DNA of 46,454 nucleotides from NCBI RefSeq assembly GCF_026420845.1, contig NZ_JAOWCB010000037.1, forward strand, positions 1 through 46,454. The letters run 5' to 3'. The DNA comes from Streptomyces sp. PR69. Lineage in GTDB: Bacteria > Actinomycetota > Actinomycetes > Streptomycetales > Streptomycetaceae. Below the pieces are notes generated by a model. That model made no database searches and was not told the origin of the DNA. It saw nothing but the letters and a program-made list of their open reading frames with translations. Shown here piece after piece: positions 1-8,873 of this stretch. The position numbers and the translations under genes were made by a program. Position 1 is the stretch's first letter. Each line of letters opens with the position of its first letter.

Positions 1-54
1 GGGGGAAGACTCACGCCCGCAGGAACGATTCCCCGCACCCCGGCACCCCGCCCG

Positions 55-1143
55 TCACCGCGCCCCGCAACCCGGCAGCCCCTCCACGTCCCCCTCCCGG
101 ATCTTCTCCAGCGACTTCCTCGCGTCCGCGATCGTGTCGACCTTCACCAGCGTCAGCCCGTCCGGAGTGTCGGACGCCGCCGAAGCGCAGTTGTCCGCAG
201 GGGTCAGGAAGTACTCCGCGCCCGCGTTCCGCGCCCCGACGAGCTTCATCTCGATGCCGCCGATGGGCCCGACCTTCCCGTCGTCGTCGATGGTCCCGGT
301 GCCGGCCACGAACTCGCCGCCGGTCATGGCACCCGGGGTGAGCTTGTCGATGATGCCGAGGGCGAACATCAGACCCGCGCTGGGCCCGCCGACATCGGCG
401 AGGTTGATGTCGATGGTGAACGGGAAGGTGTAGTCGGTCCCGGCGTGGATGCCGACGATCGCCCGGTCGCCCTCCGGGGCCTTCACGGTGGGAACCGTGA
501 CCTTCTGGGTGGCCGTGGGCTCGCGGCCCGCCTTCTCCGCGGCCGCCGCCGCATCGGCCGGGACGATCGTGAAGACGACGTCCTCGCCCGGCTTGCGCTT
601 GACCACGAGCTTCGCGACATCGCCGGGCTCCTTCACCGCCGTGCCGTCCACCTCGCGGATCACATCACCGGCGTGCAGCCGCTGCTCCGCGGGAGAGTCC
701 TTCAGGACGGAGGAGACCACCACGCGCGAGGTCACCGGGATGTCCAGCTGTTCCAGCGCCGCCACCTTGGCGCTCTCCTGCGACTGGGTGAACTCCTCGG
801 CGTTCTCCTGCGTGGACTCTTCCTCCGTCTGCCCGTCGGGGTAGAGCGTGTCATGTGGCACCACGACGTTGTCGTGGGCCAGCCAGCCGTAGATCGCCTC
901 GACGAGGTTCATGCGGTAGTCCGCGCCGGTGACCCGGACCGTCGTCATATTGAGATTGCCGCGCGTCGGGTACGTCTCGCGGCCGGAGATCTTGAGCACA
1001 TCCTCGCCGTCCGTCGAGCCGAGGGTGTTCACCGTGGGACCGGGCGACATCTCGGAGTACGGCACAGGGAGGAACACGCCGACACAGAGCAGCGCGATGA
1101 AAGCGAGTGTGGAGGCGAGCATCGTCGCAGTGCGGCGGGGCAT
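55..1143 (-). CDS. PDZ-domain Lon-like (S16) membrane-anchored protease, YlbL type
   Basis: A 362-residue protein with one N-terminal membrane segment (about residues 8-27), a PDZ domain (about 138-196) and a C-terminal Lon-type S16 protease domain (about 228-345). The catalytic pair is visible: the serine in GGPSAG (Ser255) and the lysine in GGIEMK (Lys300). There is no AAA+ ATPase domain, as is usual for the YlbL family, so this is an ATP-independent Lon-like protease facing outward on the membrane. The PDZ domain probably selects substrates by exposed C-termini or unfolded segments. The start is an ATG followed by MPRR and then the hydrophobic segment. The physiological substrate in actinomycetes cannot be inferred from sequence. 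Family assignment is firm. Confidence 0.93.
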   Translation of the reverse strand: MPRRTATMLASTLAFIALLCVGVFLPVPYSEMSPGPTVNTLGSTDGEDVLKISGRETYPTRGNLNMTTVRVTGADYRMNLVEAIYGWLAHDNVVVPHDTLYPDGQTEEESTQENAEEFTQSQESAKVAALEQLDIPVTSRVVVSSVLKDSPAEQRLHAGDVIREVDGTAVKEPGDVAKLVVKRKPGEDVVFTIVPADAAAAAEKAGREPTATQKVTVPTVKAPEGDRAIVGIHAGTDYTFPFTIDINLADVGGPSAGLMFALGIIDKLTPGAMTGGEFVAGTGTIDDDGKVGPIGGIEMKLVGARNAGAEYFLTPADNCASAASDTPDGLTLVKVDTIADARKSLEKIREGDVEGLPGCGAR

Positions 1144-1298
1144 GGAACGACAGTACGGGACGGACCTGTCAGCGCACCGCCCGGACCGGTCCGTCCGGGC
1201 TCCGGTGCCGGACTGCGGTGCGGACCATGCGCCGGCTCGCGGGTCCGCTTGCTCTCCCGGTCACACCTCTGCTCACGGCCCCGCTCATACCGCGTCGG

Positions 1299-1469
1299 TC
1301 ATATCGCGTCGGTCTGGGAGCCCGATTTGTCCATCGCATCACGGAACCGGGCGTACCCGGCGAGCTCCGCCACATCCCCGGACGTACGGTCCCGCGCGGC
1401 CCAGCTTCCCCATATGCCGGCGCCGACGACGGCGAACAGCGGAATCAGCAACCAGGCGAGCACTGCCAT
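1299..1469 (-). CDS. Small single-pass membrane protein, function unknown
   Basis: A 56-residue protein beginning MAVLAWLLIPLF, with one N-terminal transmembrane helix (about residues 2-22) and a charged C-terminal tail. The start was set at the ATG at 1469 because a strong GGGAGG lies 6 nt upstream. The GTG 15 nt further upstream would place that Shine-Dalgarno sequence inside the coding region. The gene lies between the Lon-like protease and moaE on the same strand, with gaps of about 150 nt on each side. Small membrane proteins of this kind are common in Streptomyces cores, but I recognise no named family. Confidence 0.72.
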   Translation of the reverse strand: MAVLAWLLIPLFAVVGAGIWGSWAARDRTSGDVAELAGYARFRDAMDKSGSQTDAI

Positions 1470-1621
1470 CGCAACCTCCCTCACCCCATAAGCGAATGCA
1501 ACCGAGTGATCAGCAGATTAGTCGTCTGCCAGTTCAACGCTCGTAGCGGGTGTGCGGTTACGCAAATCGGGGCGGATGGGGCCGAATGCTTTCAGCCTCG
1601 CGTACCCCCCGGGGCCATTCG

Positions 1622-2083
1622 TCAGCAGGCCCCCACCCACTCCTCCGTACCGTCCGAGAACGTCTGGTGCTTCCAGATCGGCACTTCGTGCTTGAGGTCG
1701 TCGATCAGCTTGCGGCAGGCCTCGAACGCCTCCCCCCGGTGCGGACAGGACACGGCCACGACGACGGCCAGATCCCCGACCGCGAGGTCGCCCACCCGGT
1801 GGACGGCGGCCATGGCCCGCACCGGGAACTGCGCGGCGACCCGCTCCGCGATCCGCCGCATCTCTGCCTCGGCCGTGGGATGGCAGGAATAGCCCAGCTT
1901 CTCGACGTCCGCGCCGCCGTCATGGCTGCGCACGGTGCCGACGAAGAGCGCCGTGCCGCCCGCCGCGTCGTCGCCGACGGCCGTGAAGACCTCGTCGACG
2001 GAGAGCGGGGTGTCGCGGATCGCGAGCAGCCGGATGGGGTCCTGCGCCGCCTGTTCGCCGGGGTGATCGTTCCTGCGTGCCAT
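1622..2083 (-). CDS. moaE: Molybdopterin synthase catalytic subunit MoaE
   Basis: A 153-residue protein, close to the 150 residues of E. coli MoaE. MoaE binds the thiocarboxylated C-terminus of MoaD and inserts two sulfurs into precursor Z (cPMP), making molybdopterin. Recognisable segments are the N-terminal ALFVGTVRSHDGG, the central VHRVGDLAVGD, the VSCPHRGEAFEACR helix and the lysine-bearing VPIWKHQ near the C-terminus, where the family keeps its active-site lysines. No moaD or other molybdenum-cofactor gene is adjacent. The moeZ homologue at 32956-34134 could charge a MoaD encoded elsewhere. The Shine-Dalgarno sequence before the ATG is weak. Confidence 0.94.
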   Translation of the reverse strand: MARRNDHPGEQAAQDPIRLLAIRDTPLSVDEVFTAVGDDAAGGTALFVGTVRSHDGGADVEKLGYSCHPTAEAEMRRIAERVAAQFPVRAMAAVHRVGDLAVGDLAVVVAVSCPHRGEAFEACRKLIDDLKHEVPIWKHQTFSDGTEEWVGAC

Positions 2084-2222
2084 GTGACCATCGTGCCGTA
2101 CGCCGCCGACAGCGCGGAATACCCGTTTCCACCGGCCGGGCGCGCCCGCGGTTAGAGCCTCCTACAGGGCCGTACCGGCGTGTCGGGCACACCGTGACGG
2201 GCCCGGAGGGGCACCGGGGCGC

Positions 2223-3350
2223 TCAGAGCCGGCGGCGCGCCTTGCGGGCCCTGCGCACCAGGGCCGCGGTGCCGAGCAGGGCCACCGTCGCGCCCGCCGC
2301 GCCCGCCGCGGTGGCGTCCTTGCGGCCCAGCCTGCGACCGGCGACGGTGTGCCGTCCCGCCGCCTCCTCCAGCAGCGCGGCCAGCACCTCCTCGTTCGTC
2401 CACTGCGGACGCCAGCCCGCGTCATGCAGCCGGCTGACGCTGACGACCCAGGGGTGCATGGTGTACGCGAGGTCCCCGGCGGGGGACGGGGTGAGCCCGA
2501 TCCGGTGCAGCCGGGCGGCGGCTCCCAGGGCGACCGCGGACGGCAGCTCCATACGCCGGATGCCGCTGAGCTCCTCCACCTCCTCCTGCTCCAGCCAGCC
2601 GTCGCAGCCGACCGCCAGCTCGCCCTCCACCTTCTCCAGGGCGGCGTACTCAAGCGCGCTGACCAGGTCCTCGACATGGCAGAACTGCCAGGTGGGGCGG
2701 GAACCGGCCACCACCAGGAGCCGCGGCGACTCGAAGTAGCGGGTCAGCGCGGTGTCCGTGCCGCCCACCAGGACAGCGGGGCGGACCACGGTGACGTTGA
2801 GACCCGGATGCGCGCGCGGAGCACGCCTGCCGAGCCGTTCGATCTCCAGCAGATCGCCGACTCCGGTGGCCTCGGCGGTGGCGCGCAGCTCCGCGTCCTC
2901 GGAGAGCGGGACGTCGTTGTCGGGCAGCGCCCCGTAGACCATCGCCGAGGTGCACAGGACGACCCGGTGCACCCCGGCGGCGGCCGCTGCGGTCAGCACG
3001 GTCTGCGTACCGCGTACGTTATACGCGGTACGGGCGGCCGGGTCGGTCTCCAGGTCCAGGTCGAGAGCGAGGTGGACCACGACGTCGGCCCCGCGCAGCT
3101 TCTCGGCGATGGCCGGGTCGCGGACGTCGAGGATGTGCCACTGCGCCTCGGTGACCTCGCCGCGGCGCTCGTCGATCGCGATGACCTGCTTGACCTCGTC
3201 GCAGCCGGCCAGCCGCCGCACGAGCAGATCGCCGACGCCCGAGGAGGCGCCGGTGACCGCGACGACGGGGCCGCGGCCTGCGGGCCCGCGGCCGCCGGCC
3301 GGGGTTGAACGGTTTCGCGCTGCGCGAACCTGCGGATCTGGGGAACTCAC
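2223..3350 (-). CDS. Extended-SDR NAD(P)-dependent epimerase/dehydratase family protein
   Basis: A 375-residue protein from a GTG at 3350, preceded by GGAG with 7 nt spacing. The Rossmann motif VTGASSGVGDLLVRRL (about residues 32-47) binds NAD(P). AKLRGADVVVHLALDLD and YNVRGTQTVLTAAAAAGV are typical of the nucleotide-sugar epimerase/dehydratase (extended SDR) group. The usual active-site tyrosine region is modified: CTSAMVYGALPDNDVP keeps a Ser and Tyr, but I do not see a clean YxxxK. The C-terminal 40 residues are basic, with a hydrophobic stretch (ATAAGAAGATVALLGTAALV) before RRARKARRRL, suggesting a membrane tether. It is divergent from the DUF2342 gene across a 198-nt gap. The substrate is unknown. 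Confidence 0.88.
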   Translation of the reverse strand: MSSPDPQVRAARNRSTPAGGRGPAGRGPVVAVTGASSGVGDLLVRRLAGCDEVKQVIAIDERRGEVTEAQWHILDVRDPAIAEKLRGADVVVHLALDLDLETDPAARTAYNVRGTQTVLTAAAAAGVHRVVLCTSAMVYGALPDNDVPLSEDAELRATAEATGVGDLLEIERLGRRAPRAHPGLNVTVVRPAVLVGGTDTALTRYFESPRLLVVAGSRPTWQFCHVEDLVSALEYAALEKVEGELAVGCDGWLEQEEVEELSGIRRMELPSAVALGAAARLHRIGLTPSPAGDLAYTMHPWVVSVSRLHDAGWRPQWTNEEVLAALLEEAAGRHTVAGRRLGRKDATAAGAAGATVALLGTAALVRRARKARRRL

Positions 3351-3548
3351 CAGGCGTCTCCAGCGGTTGTCTTCAGTACCGAAGTACCGACGCGCACGGC
3401 GCGTGCGTACCGGGTGCGTCCATCCTGCCGCAGGCCGGCAGCAGGTGGAGCACCGAGCCCGGATGCGGCCCGGATGTCTACGCTGGGTGGTGTTGTCGGG
3501 CATTCGCCGCCGGCAGGAAGCCGGCGGCCCTACGAGCCGAGGAAACCC

Positions 3549-5021
3549 GTGAGTGACACCCCATTCGGATTCGGCCTTCCGCCGGAGGAGCCGGAGAACG
3601 GCGACGAGGGCAAGAAGAAGGACCCCGCCGGAGGTGGGCAGGGTTCCGGAGGCCAGAGCGGCGGTCCGGGCGACCCCTTCGGCATCGGCCTGCCGGGCGG
3701 CGCGGGCGGTGACAATCCGTTCGCCGCGATGTTCGGCTCCATGGGTCCCCAGGACCTGGGCGCCGCCTTCCAGCAGCTCGGTCAGATGCTGAGCTATGAG
3801 GGCGGCCCTGTGAACTGGGACATGGCCAAGCAGATCGCGCGCCAGACGGTCTCCCAGGGCACGCCGGACGGCACGAAGGACGTCAGCGTCGGCCCCGCGG
3901 ACCGGGCGGCCGTCGAGGAGGCGCTGCGCCTGGCGGACCTGTGGCTGGACGGTGTGACGTCCCTGCCCTCCGGCGCGAACACGGCCGTGGCATGGAGCCG
4001 CGCGGAGTGGGTCGAGGCGACCCTCCCCGCCTGGCAGCAGCTGGTCGACCCGGTCGCCGAGCGGGTCGGCATCGCCATGGGCGATGTGCTGCCGGAGGAG
4101 ATGAAGGCCATGGCCGGCCCGCTGATCGGCATGATGCGGTCGATGGGCGGTGCGATGTTCGGGCAGCAGATCGGCCAGGCGGTCGGCGTGCTGGCGGGCG
4201 AGGTGGTCGGCTCGACCGACATCGGGCTCCCCCTGGGCCCGGCCGGCCAGGCCGCGCTGCTGCCGCTGAACGTGGACGCGCTGGGCAAGGACCTGGGCGT
4301 GCCGCGCGAGGAGGTGCGGCTGTATCTCGCCCTGCGCGAGGCCGCTCATCAGCGGCTCTTCGCCCATGTGCCGTGGCTGCGGTCGCATCTGTTCGGCGCC
4401 GTCGAAGGCTATGCGCGCGGGATCAAGGTCGACACCGGCAAGCTGGAAGACGTGGTCGGCCAGTTCGACCCGAGCCATCCGGAGCAGCTGCAGGAGGCGC
4501 TGCAGCAGGGCATGTTCCAGCCGGAGGACACCCCGGAGCAGAAGGCCGCACTGGCCCGTCTGGAGACCGCGCTGGCCCTGGTGGAGGGCTGGGTGGACGC
4601 GGTGGTGCACGAGGCCGCCGCGTCCCGGCTGACCGCCGCGAACGCCCTGCGCGAGACGCTGCGCCGCCGCCGCGCCAGCGGGGGCCCCGCGGAGCAGACC
4701 TTCGCCACGCTCATCGGGCTGACGCTGCGGCCGCGCCGGCTGCGGGACGCCTCGCGGCTGTGGGCATCGCTCACCGACGCGCGCGGGGTGGACGGCCGGG
4801 ACGGGCTGTGGGAGCACCCGGACATGCTGCCGACGGCGACGGACCTGGACGACCCGGACGGTTTTGTGCACCGCGAGCAGATCGACTTCTCCGAGCTGGA
4901 CAAGATGCTCGGCGAGGCGGCGGGCGGGCCCCGTCCGAAGGGCCAGGACCGGAGCGAGGACGGCCGGAGCGAGGACGACGGGGGCAGCGGCGACCGGGGC
5001 GGGGACGAGACTGACAAGTGA
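3549..5021 (+). CDS. DUF2342 / zincin-like putative zinc-dependent metalloprotease
   Basis: A 490-residue protein. GTG at 3549 was chosen because GAGGAAA lies just upstream and the protein then starts SDTPFGFGLPPEEPE, the usual N-terminus of this actinobacterial family. Residues 10-60 are Gly/Pro/acid rich and likely disordered. The conserved helical domain spans about 85-440 and includes WLDGVTSLPSGA, GIAMGDVLPEEMKAMAGPLIG, an Ala/Gly-rich helix (MFGQQIGQAVGVLAGEV) and the putative metal site LREAAHQRLF (Glu264, His267). The family has been labelled F420-biosynthesis-associated or zinc metalloprotease without strong biochemistry. The C-terminal 50 residues are acidic and repetitive. The stop overlaps the Nudix start by 4 nt (GTGA), so the two are translationally coupled. 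Confidence 0.9.
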   Translation: MSDTPFGFGLPPEEPENGDEGKKKDPAGGGQGSGGQSGGPGDPFGIGLPGGAGGDNPFAAMFGSMGPQDLGAAFQQLGQMLSYEGGPVNWDMAKQIARQTVSQGTPDGTKDVSVGPADRAAVEEALRLADLWLDGVTSLPSGANTAVAWSRAEWVEATLPAWQQLVDPVAERVGIAMGDVLPEEMKAMAGPLIGMMRSMGGAMFGQQIGQAVGVLAGEVVGSTDIGLPLGPAGQAALLPLNVDALGKDLGVPREEVRLYLALREAAHQRLFAHVPWLRSHLFGAVEGYARGIKVDTGKLEDVVGQFDPSHPEQLQEALQQGMFQPEDTPEQKAALARLETALALVEGWVDAVVHEAAASRLTAANALRETLRRRRASGGPAEQTFATLIGLTLRPRRLRDASRLWASLTDARGVDGRDGLWEHPDMLPTATDLDDPDGFVHREQIDFSELDKMLGEAAGGPRPKGQDRSEDGRSEDDGGSGDRGGDETDK

Positions 5022-5545
5022 GTCTGCATGACGACGCCGTCCTCGTGCTGAAGGGGTATGAGGATCAAAGCGAGGAGCAGAGCGAGCTGCGCCGGCGGTA
5101 TCTGGACCATCTCGCGGCGCACCCGGACGGCATGTGGAAGGCGTGCGCGGCGGGACATATCACGGCAAGCGCCCTGGTCGTCGACCCTTCGCGGAAGCGG
5201 GTGCTGCTGACGCTCCACGGGAAGATCAAAAAGTGGCTGCAGATGGGCGGCCACTGCGAGCCGGACGATGCGACGCTCGCGGCGGCCGCGCTGCGGGAGG
5301 GCGTGGAGGAGTCCGGCATCGAGGGGCTCGCCCTGCTGCCGGGCGGGCCGGTCCGGCTCGACCGTCACTCGACGCCCTGCGCCTGGCATCTGGACGTCCA
5401 GTACGCGGCGCTGGCTCCGGCGGGCGCGGTGGAGGCCATCAGCGACGAGTCACTGGATCTGCGCTGGTTCGGCTACGACGAGGTGGCGGACGTGGCCGAC
5501 GCGTCAGTCGTACGGCTGATGCAGCGCACGCGCGAGCGGCTCTAG
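5018..5545 (+). CDS. Nudix hydrolase
   Basis: A 175-residue Nudix-fold protein whose GTG start overlaps the upstream stop. The Nudix box region is GGHCEPDDATLAAAALREGV followed by EESGI. The REx2EExG catalytic core is intact, while the first part departs from the canonical spacing by about one residue and has Asp where the first catalytic Glu usually sits. Such enzymes hydrolyse nucleoside diphosphates linked to another moiety; the substrate here cannot be predicted. The N-terminal 60 residues form a helical extension before the beta strand ASALVVDPSRKRVLLTLHGK. A strong bidirectional terminator lies 16 nt after the stop. Confidence 0.9.
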   Translation: MSLHDDAVLVLKGYEDQSEEQSELRRRYLDHLAAHPDGMWKACAAGHITASALVVDPSRKRVLLTLHGKIKKWLQMGGHCEPDDATLAAAALREGVEESGIEGLALLPGGPVRLDRHSTPCAWHLDVQYAALAPAGAVEAISDESLDLRWFGYDEVADVADASVVRLMQRTRERL

Positions 5546-5560
5546 ACGCCCGGGACGAGT

Positions 5561-5598
5561 GGGTAAGGGGCGGTCACCCTGGCGACCGCCCCTTACCC
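5561..5598. terminator. Bidirectional hairpin terminator between convergent genes
   Basis: A perfect 15-bp stem: GGGTAAGGGGCGGTC at 5561-5575 pairs with 5584-5598 around an 8-nt loop. It sits between the convergent Nudix and AIM24 genes and can serve both strands. There is no strong U-tract, which is common for Streptomyces terminators. Confidence 0.85.
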
Positions 5599-5650
5599 AT
5601 GACCGTACGTCTCGTGCCTGTCTCGTGCCGGTCTCGCACCAGGAGGGGCA

Positions 5651-6406
5651 CTAGCTCCAGACGTTGTTCTGGTTCTGGGCGTGGGCGCCGTGCTGGCCCA
5701 CGCCGTACTGCGCACCCAGCCCCTGCCCGATCGCGGCGTTCTGCGGGGGCATCACCTCGCTGGGCTGGACGAGGGCGAAGCCCTGGCCGAGGAAGCTCAG
5801 CTCCCAGCCCTCTCCGGTGTTGCCACGCCGTCGCAGCACGCCCGAGGAGTGCGTCTGGGCCTGCATCTGCACCCGCAGCCCGGAGGACCAGGCCACGATG
5901 GCGTCCGCGTCGACGCTGACATACTTCTCGGGTGTGACCTGCATCATCAGCGGCTGGCCCGAGGTCATCAGCGCGACCTTGCCGCGCCCGGAGACATTGA
6001 GCTGGTACTTGCCGGACCCGGAGATTCCGTACTGGCTGTCCACCGCGATGACCTCGGTGTTCAGCGTGGAGTCAAGCGCCAGCACATAGGCGCTGTCGAC
6101 GGTCAGCCCCTCGTGGTCGACATCCACGACATGGATGTACTGGGCGAGATTGGCGAAGTAGACGGTGCCCTGCCCGGAGCAGCGCATCAGATCCAGGCCC
6201 TCGCCGGTGTGGGCGCGGGCGCGGCGCTCGCTGCCCGACTGGTACTCGCCGTCGAAGTCGACGAGCCCCTGGTAGGCGACCATCGAGCCTTTGCGGGCCA
6301 GGATGTCGTCGTGACCGGTCAGCGCGACCCGCAGCAGCTGCGGGTTCTGCACGGTGTACCGCTCCTGGGACTGCTGCTCGGCATGGCTGAAAAGCGGACT
6401 CTGCAT
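5651..6406 (-). CDS. AIM24 family protein (first paralogue)
   Basis: A 251-residue protein from an ATG at 6406 (MQSPLFSHAEQQSQER), preceded by a GGGGGAG stretch. The AIM24 (TraT-like beta-sandwich) fold fills residues 20-245. Typical segments are GHDDILARKGSMVAYQGLVDFD, DLMRCSGQGTVYFANLAQYIHVVDVD and GEGWELSFLGQGFALVQPSE. AIM24 proteins have no known enzymatic role; the yeast namesake is mitochondrial, and bacterial ones often neighbour tellurium-resistance-type genes. It is the third gene of a leftward operon with another AIM24 gene and a TerD-AIM24 fusion. The gap to the upstream gene is 16 nt. An ATG further upstream would overlap the preceding gene and is less likely. Confidence 0.9.
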   Translation of the reverse strand: MQSPLFSHAEQQSQERYTVQNPQLLRVALTGHDDILARKGSMVAYQGLVDFDGEYQSGSERRARAHTGEGLDLMRCSGQGTVYFANLAQYIHVVDVDHEGLTVDSAYVLALDSTLNTEVIAVDSQYGISGSGKYQLNVSGRGKVALMTSGQPLMMQVTPEKYVSVDADAIVAWSSGLRVQMQAQTHSSGVLRRRGNTGEGWELSFLGQGFALVQPSEVMPPQNAAIGQGLGAQYGVGQHGAHAQNQNNVWS

Positions 6407-6422
6407 GGTGTGTGGCTCCCCC

Positions 6423-7103
6423 TCAGTGCCGGATCCGCAGACGGTCGGCACTGTCCTCGCTGGGCTGTACGACGACGATTCCCTGGCCCGAGAAGGCCAT
6501 CTGGTAGGCCTCGCCGCTGCCCCGCCCGATGAGCGAGGACGCCTTGAAGCTGCGCTTGCCCTTCACCTTGAGGTTCGGGGACCAGGCGACGAGCGCGTCC
6601 GGGTCGACATACGTCTCGTCGTCGCCGCGCCCGCAGTCGACCACAATGGGCGTGCCCCGGGAGGTCAGGGCGACCCAGCCGGTGCCGCCGATCTGCACGT
6701 TCCACAGCCCCTGTCCGGCGAACTTGGCCAGACCCTTGACCTTTTCGACGCCCCACTGGAGGTGTGCGTCGAAGGCGAGCACATTGGTGCCGTTGACGGA
6801 GATGGAGTCGTTGTCGAGGTTGATGACGACGACGTCCGCGCCGTAGTCGGCGAGGTAGAGGAGCCCGTCCCCGGAGCACTTCATGATCGGCGCGCCTTCG
6901 CCGGTCACCCACTGGGCGGCGATCTGGCGGACCGCGGGCGGGTTGGGCTCGTACTGGATGAAGCCCTCGTACGACACCATCGACCCGGTGCGGGCGTACA
7001 GGTCCTGGCCGGAGGCCATGGCGACCTTGAGCATGGTGCTGCCGTGGTTCTCCATACGGGCCGTGACGGGGGCGGGGGCAAAGCCCGCGAGCTGCTGGTT
7101 CAT
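6423..7103 (-). CDS. AIM24 family protein (second paralogue)
   Basis: A 226-residue protein with an ATG start and AAGGGAGC about 8 nt upstream. It has the same beta-sandwich signature as its neighbours: SGQDLYARTGSMVSYEGFIQYE, PIMKCSGDGLLYLADYGADVVVINLD and YQMAFSGQGIVVVQPSEDSADR. It is shorter than the other two and begins directly with a short leader (MNQQLAGFAPAPVTARMENHG). It lies 14 nt after the stop of the TerD-AIM24 gene and 16 nt before the next AIM24 gene, so the three are almost certainly co-transcribed. Function unknown; the clustering suggests the paralogues act together, perhaps as hetero-oligomers (inference). Confidence 0.9.
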   Translation of the reverse strand: MNQQLAGFAPAPVTARMENHGSTMLKVAMASGQDLYARTGSMVSYEGFIQYEPNPPAVRQIAAQWVTGEGAPIMKCSGDGLLYLADYGADVVVINLDNDSISVNGTNVLAFDAHLQWGVEKVKGLAKFAGQGLWNVQIGGTGWVALTSRGTPIVVDCGRGDDETYVDPDALVAWSPNLKVKGKRSFKASSLIGRGSGEAYQMAFSGQGIVVVQPSEDSADRLRIRH

Positions 7104-7117
7104 ATCTTCGGGCTCCC

Positions 7118-8764
7118 TTAGACCTCGTACGGCTGGACGACGATGAAGTTCCCGGGAGCGCCCCGGAATTGGAGGTTCACGGTCTCTCCGCTGTGTCCGG
7201 GGTAGGCGTTGCGGCGCAGTCTGACCTGGCTGGAGAGGATCACCTGGGAGGCGGCAGACCAGGCGACGACGGCGTTGGCGTCCGCGAAGGTCGTCGGCGT
7301 GACCGGCAGCACCACCGGGACGCCCCGGGTCTTGACGACGACCGTGCCGGTGCCCTGGAACATCATGGTGAACAGCGCACCGCCGGGGATGCCGTGGCCC
7401 TCGATCCTGCGGACCTCGTGGTGCAGCGACTCGTCAAAGGCGAGGACGTTCTCCGCGGAGACGCAGATGCCGTCGCCCTGGAGTTCGATGGGGTGCAGTT
7501 GCGCGCCGTTCTCGGCGAGGAAGACCTGGCCGCGGCCGGTGCAGCGCATCAGCTGCATCTCCTGGCCGGTGGCGTTGCCGACGATGCGGCCGGCGAAGCC
7601 CGCGCCCTTGTAGCTGAAGTCGACCTTGCCCTGATACATCACCATGCTGCCCTGGCGGGCGAGGACGGGCATGCCGCCCATGGTGAGGTCGACCCGCATC
7701 AGCTGCTGGTTCTGCGGGGTCCAGCGCTGTCCCGTGGGCTTCTCCCGGTACGGCTGGAGAGCCGCCTCCAGGCCCGCGCCGGTCTGCGGGACGGCCGGCG
7801 TCTGCGGGGCCCCGGGGGCGGGCGGCTGGCCGTACGGGGCGAAGGGCTGCTGCCCGTACGGCGCCGGGGGCGCAGGCGGCTGCCCCTGACCGGGAATCTG
7901 GCCATAAGGGGCGGGCGCGGGAGGCGGGGCCGCGGGGGCGGCCATCGGGACGGCGACCGTCGGCGCGGAGTGCGTCTGCGGGGCGGCGGGCGGGGCGGGA
8001 GGCGGGGCGGCGGGTGCGCCGAAGGCCGGTGCGGGCTGGGGTGCTTGAGGCGCGGGAGGCGCCTGGTACGGCGGCGGGGCCGGGGCGGGAGGCGCCGCCG
8101 GTACGGGCTGCGGGGTCCCGGAGGCGGGCGGCGCAGGCGCGCTCGGCGGGGCGAAAGGCGGCGGGGCCGCGGGCTCCGCGGGCGGGGCGAACGCGGGCCG
8201 CGCGCCAGGCTGCGGCTGAGCGGCCGCGGGCTCCTCCTCGGCGACCTCACCGCCGAAGTTCTTCAGCAGCGCCTCCAGACCGCCGTCAAAGCCCTGGCCG
8301 ACGGCGGCGAACCGCCACACGTCCTTCAGATAGAAGTCGCCGAGCATCACCGCGCGTTCGGTGGAGAACTCCGAGCCGTCGAACGCGTACCGCGCGACCT
8401 CTTCGCCGCCCGCGACGACGCGGAGATAGCCGGGGCCGATCTGGGACATCTGGCCCTCCCCGTCGATCGTCGCGGTGAACGAGAGCCTCTGGACCGAAGC
8501 CGGGATGCGGTCGAGCGTGACCCGGAACGACTCGGTGTCACCTGCCTGCGGGCCGAGCAGCTGGATGGACTCCTCGGGCGATTTCGGCTGGTTGAAGAAG
8601 ATGAAGTAACGGTCGTCGGACAGCCGCTCGTCCGCATCGAGCCCGAAGCAGCTGATGTCGAAGGTCAGCCCGGGAGCGGCGATCTGCACGCCCACATACA
8701 GATCCGTTCCCGACGTGAGATCACTGATCTTGGCCTTGTGGCCGCGCTGGAATTCCCTGGCCAT
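7118..8764 (-). CDS. TerD-domain / AIM24-domain fusion protein
   Basis: A 548-residue two-domain protein. Residues 1-175 are a TerD-like domain (MAREFQRGHKAKISDLTSGT, FDISCFGLDADERLSDDRYF, FNQPKSPEESIQL, ERAVMLGDFYLKDVWRFAAVGQ). TerD domains are calcium-binding beta-sandwiches of the tellurite/stress-response family. Residues 176-335 are a Pro/Ala/Gln-rich flexible linker. Residues 340-548 are an AIM24 domain (LARQGSMVMYQGKVDFSYKG through NFIVVQPYEV). The fusion physically links a calcium-responsive domain to the AIM24 fold whose two free copies follow in the operon. It is the first gene of that operon; ATG start with a GGGGGACGG upstream. The acidic metal-binding residues of TerD appear present (GLDADERLSDDRY). 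Confidence 0.92.
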   Translation of the reverse strand: MAREFQRGHKAKISDLTSGTDLYVGVQIAAPGLTFDISCFGLDADERLSDDRYFIFFNQPKSPEESIQLLGPQAGDTESFRVTLDRIPASVQRLSFTATIDGEGQMSQIGPGYLRVVAGGEEVARYAFDGSEFSTERAVMLGDFYLKDVWRFAAVGQGFDGGLEALLKNFGGEVAEEEPAAAQPQPGARPAFAPPAEPAAPPPFAPPSAPAPPASGTPQPVPAAPPAPAPPPYQAPPAPQAPQPAPAFGAPAAPPPAPPAAPQTHSAPTVAVPMAAPAAPPPAPAPYGQIPGQGQPPAPPAPYGQQPFAPYGQPPAPGAPQTPAVPQTGAGLEAALQPYREKPTGQRWTPQNQQLMRVDLTMGGMPVLARQGSMVMYQGKVDFSYKGAGFAGRIVGNATGQEMQLMRCTGRGQVFLAENGAQLHPIELQGDGICVSAENVLAFDESLHHEVRRIEGHGIPGGALFTMMFQGTGTVVVKTRGVPVVLPVTPTTFADANAVVAWSAASQVILSSQVRLRRNAYPGHSGETVNLQFRGAPGNFIVVQPYEV

Positions 8765-8873
8765 GCGTAACGACCGTCCCCCATCCCGGAAATGTGAATG
8801 CGTCGCGCCAGGCTAACGGCTGTGGACGACATCAAGCCAAGCCGGTGCGCATTCGGTACAGGACTGTTGACGA

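Noticed and set aside
3351..4871. An upstream extension of the SDR gene running antisense through the DUF2342 gene
   Set aside because: The GTG at 3350 has a good ribosome binding site and gives the family length. The extension lies wholly antisense to a well-supported gene and has no domain.
7169..8770. A 533-residue rightward open frame over the TerD-AIM24 gene
   Set aside because: Antisense shadow of a clear two-domain protein, with low-complexity Arg/Gly repeats and no motif.
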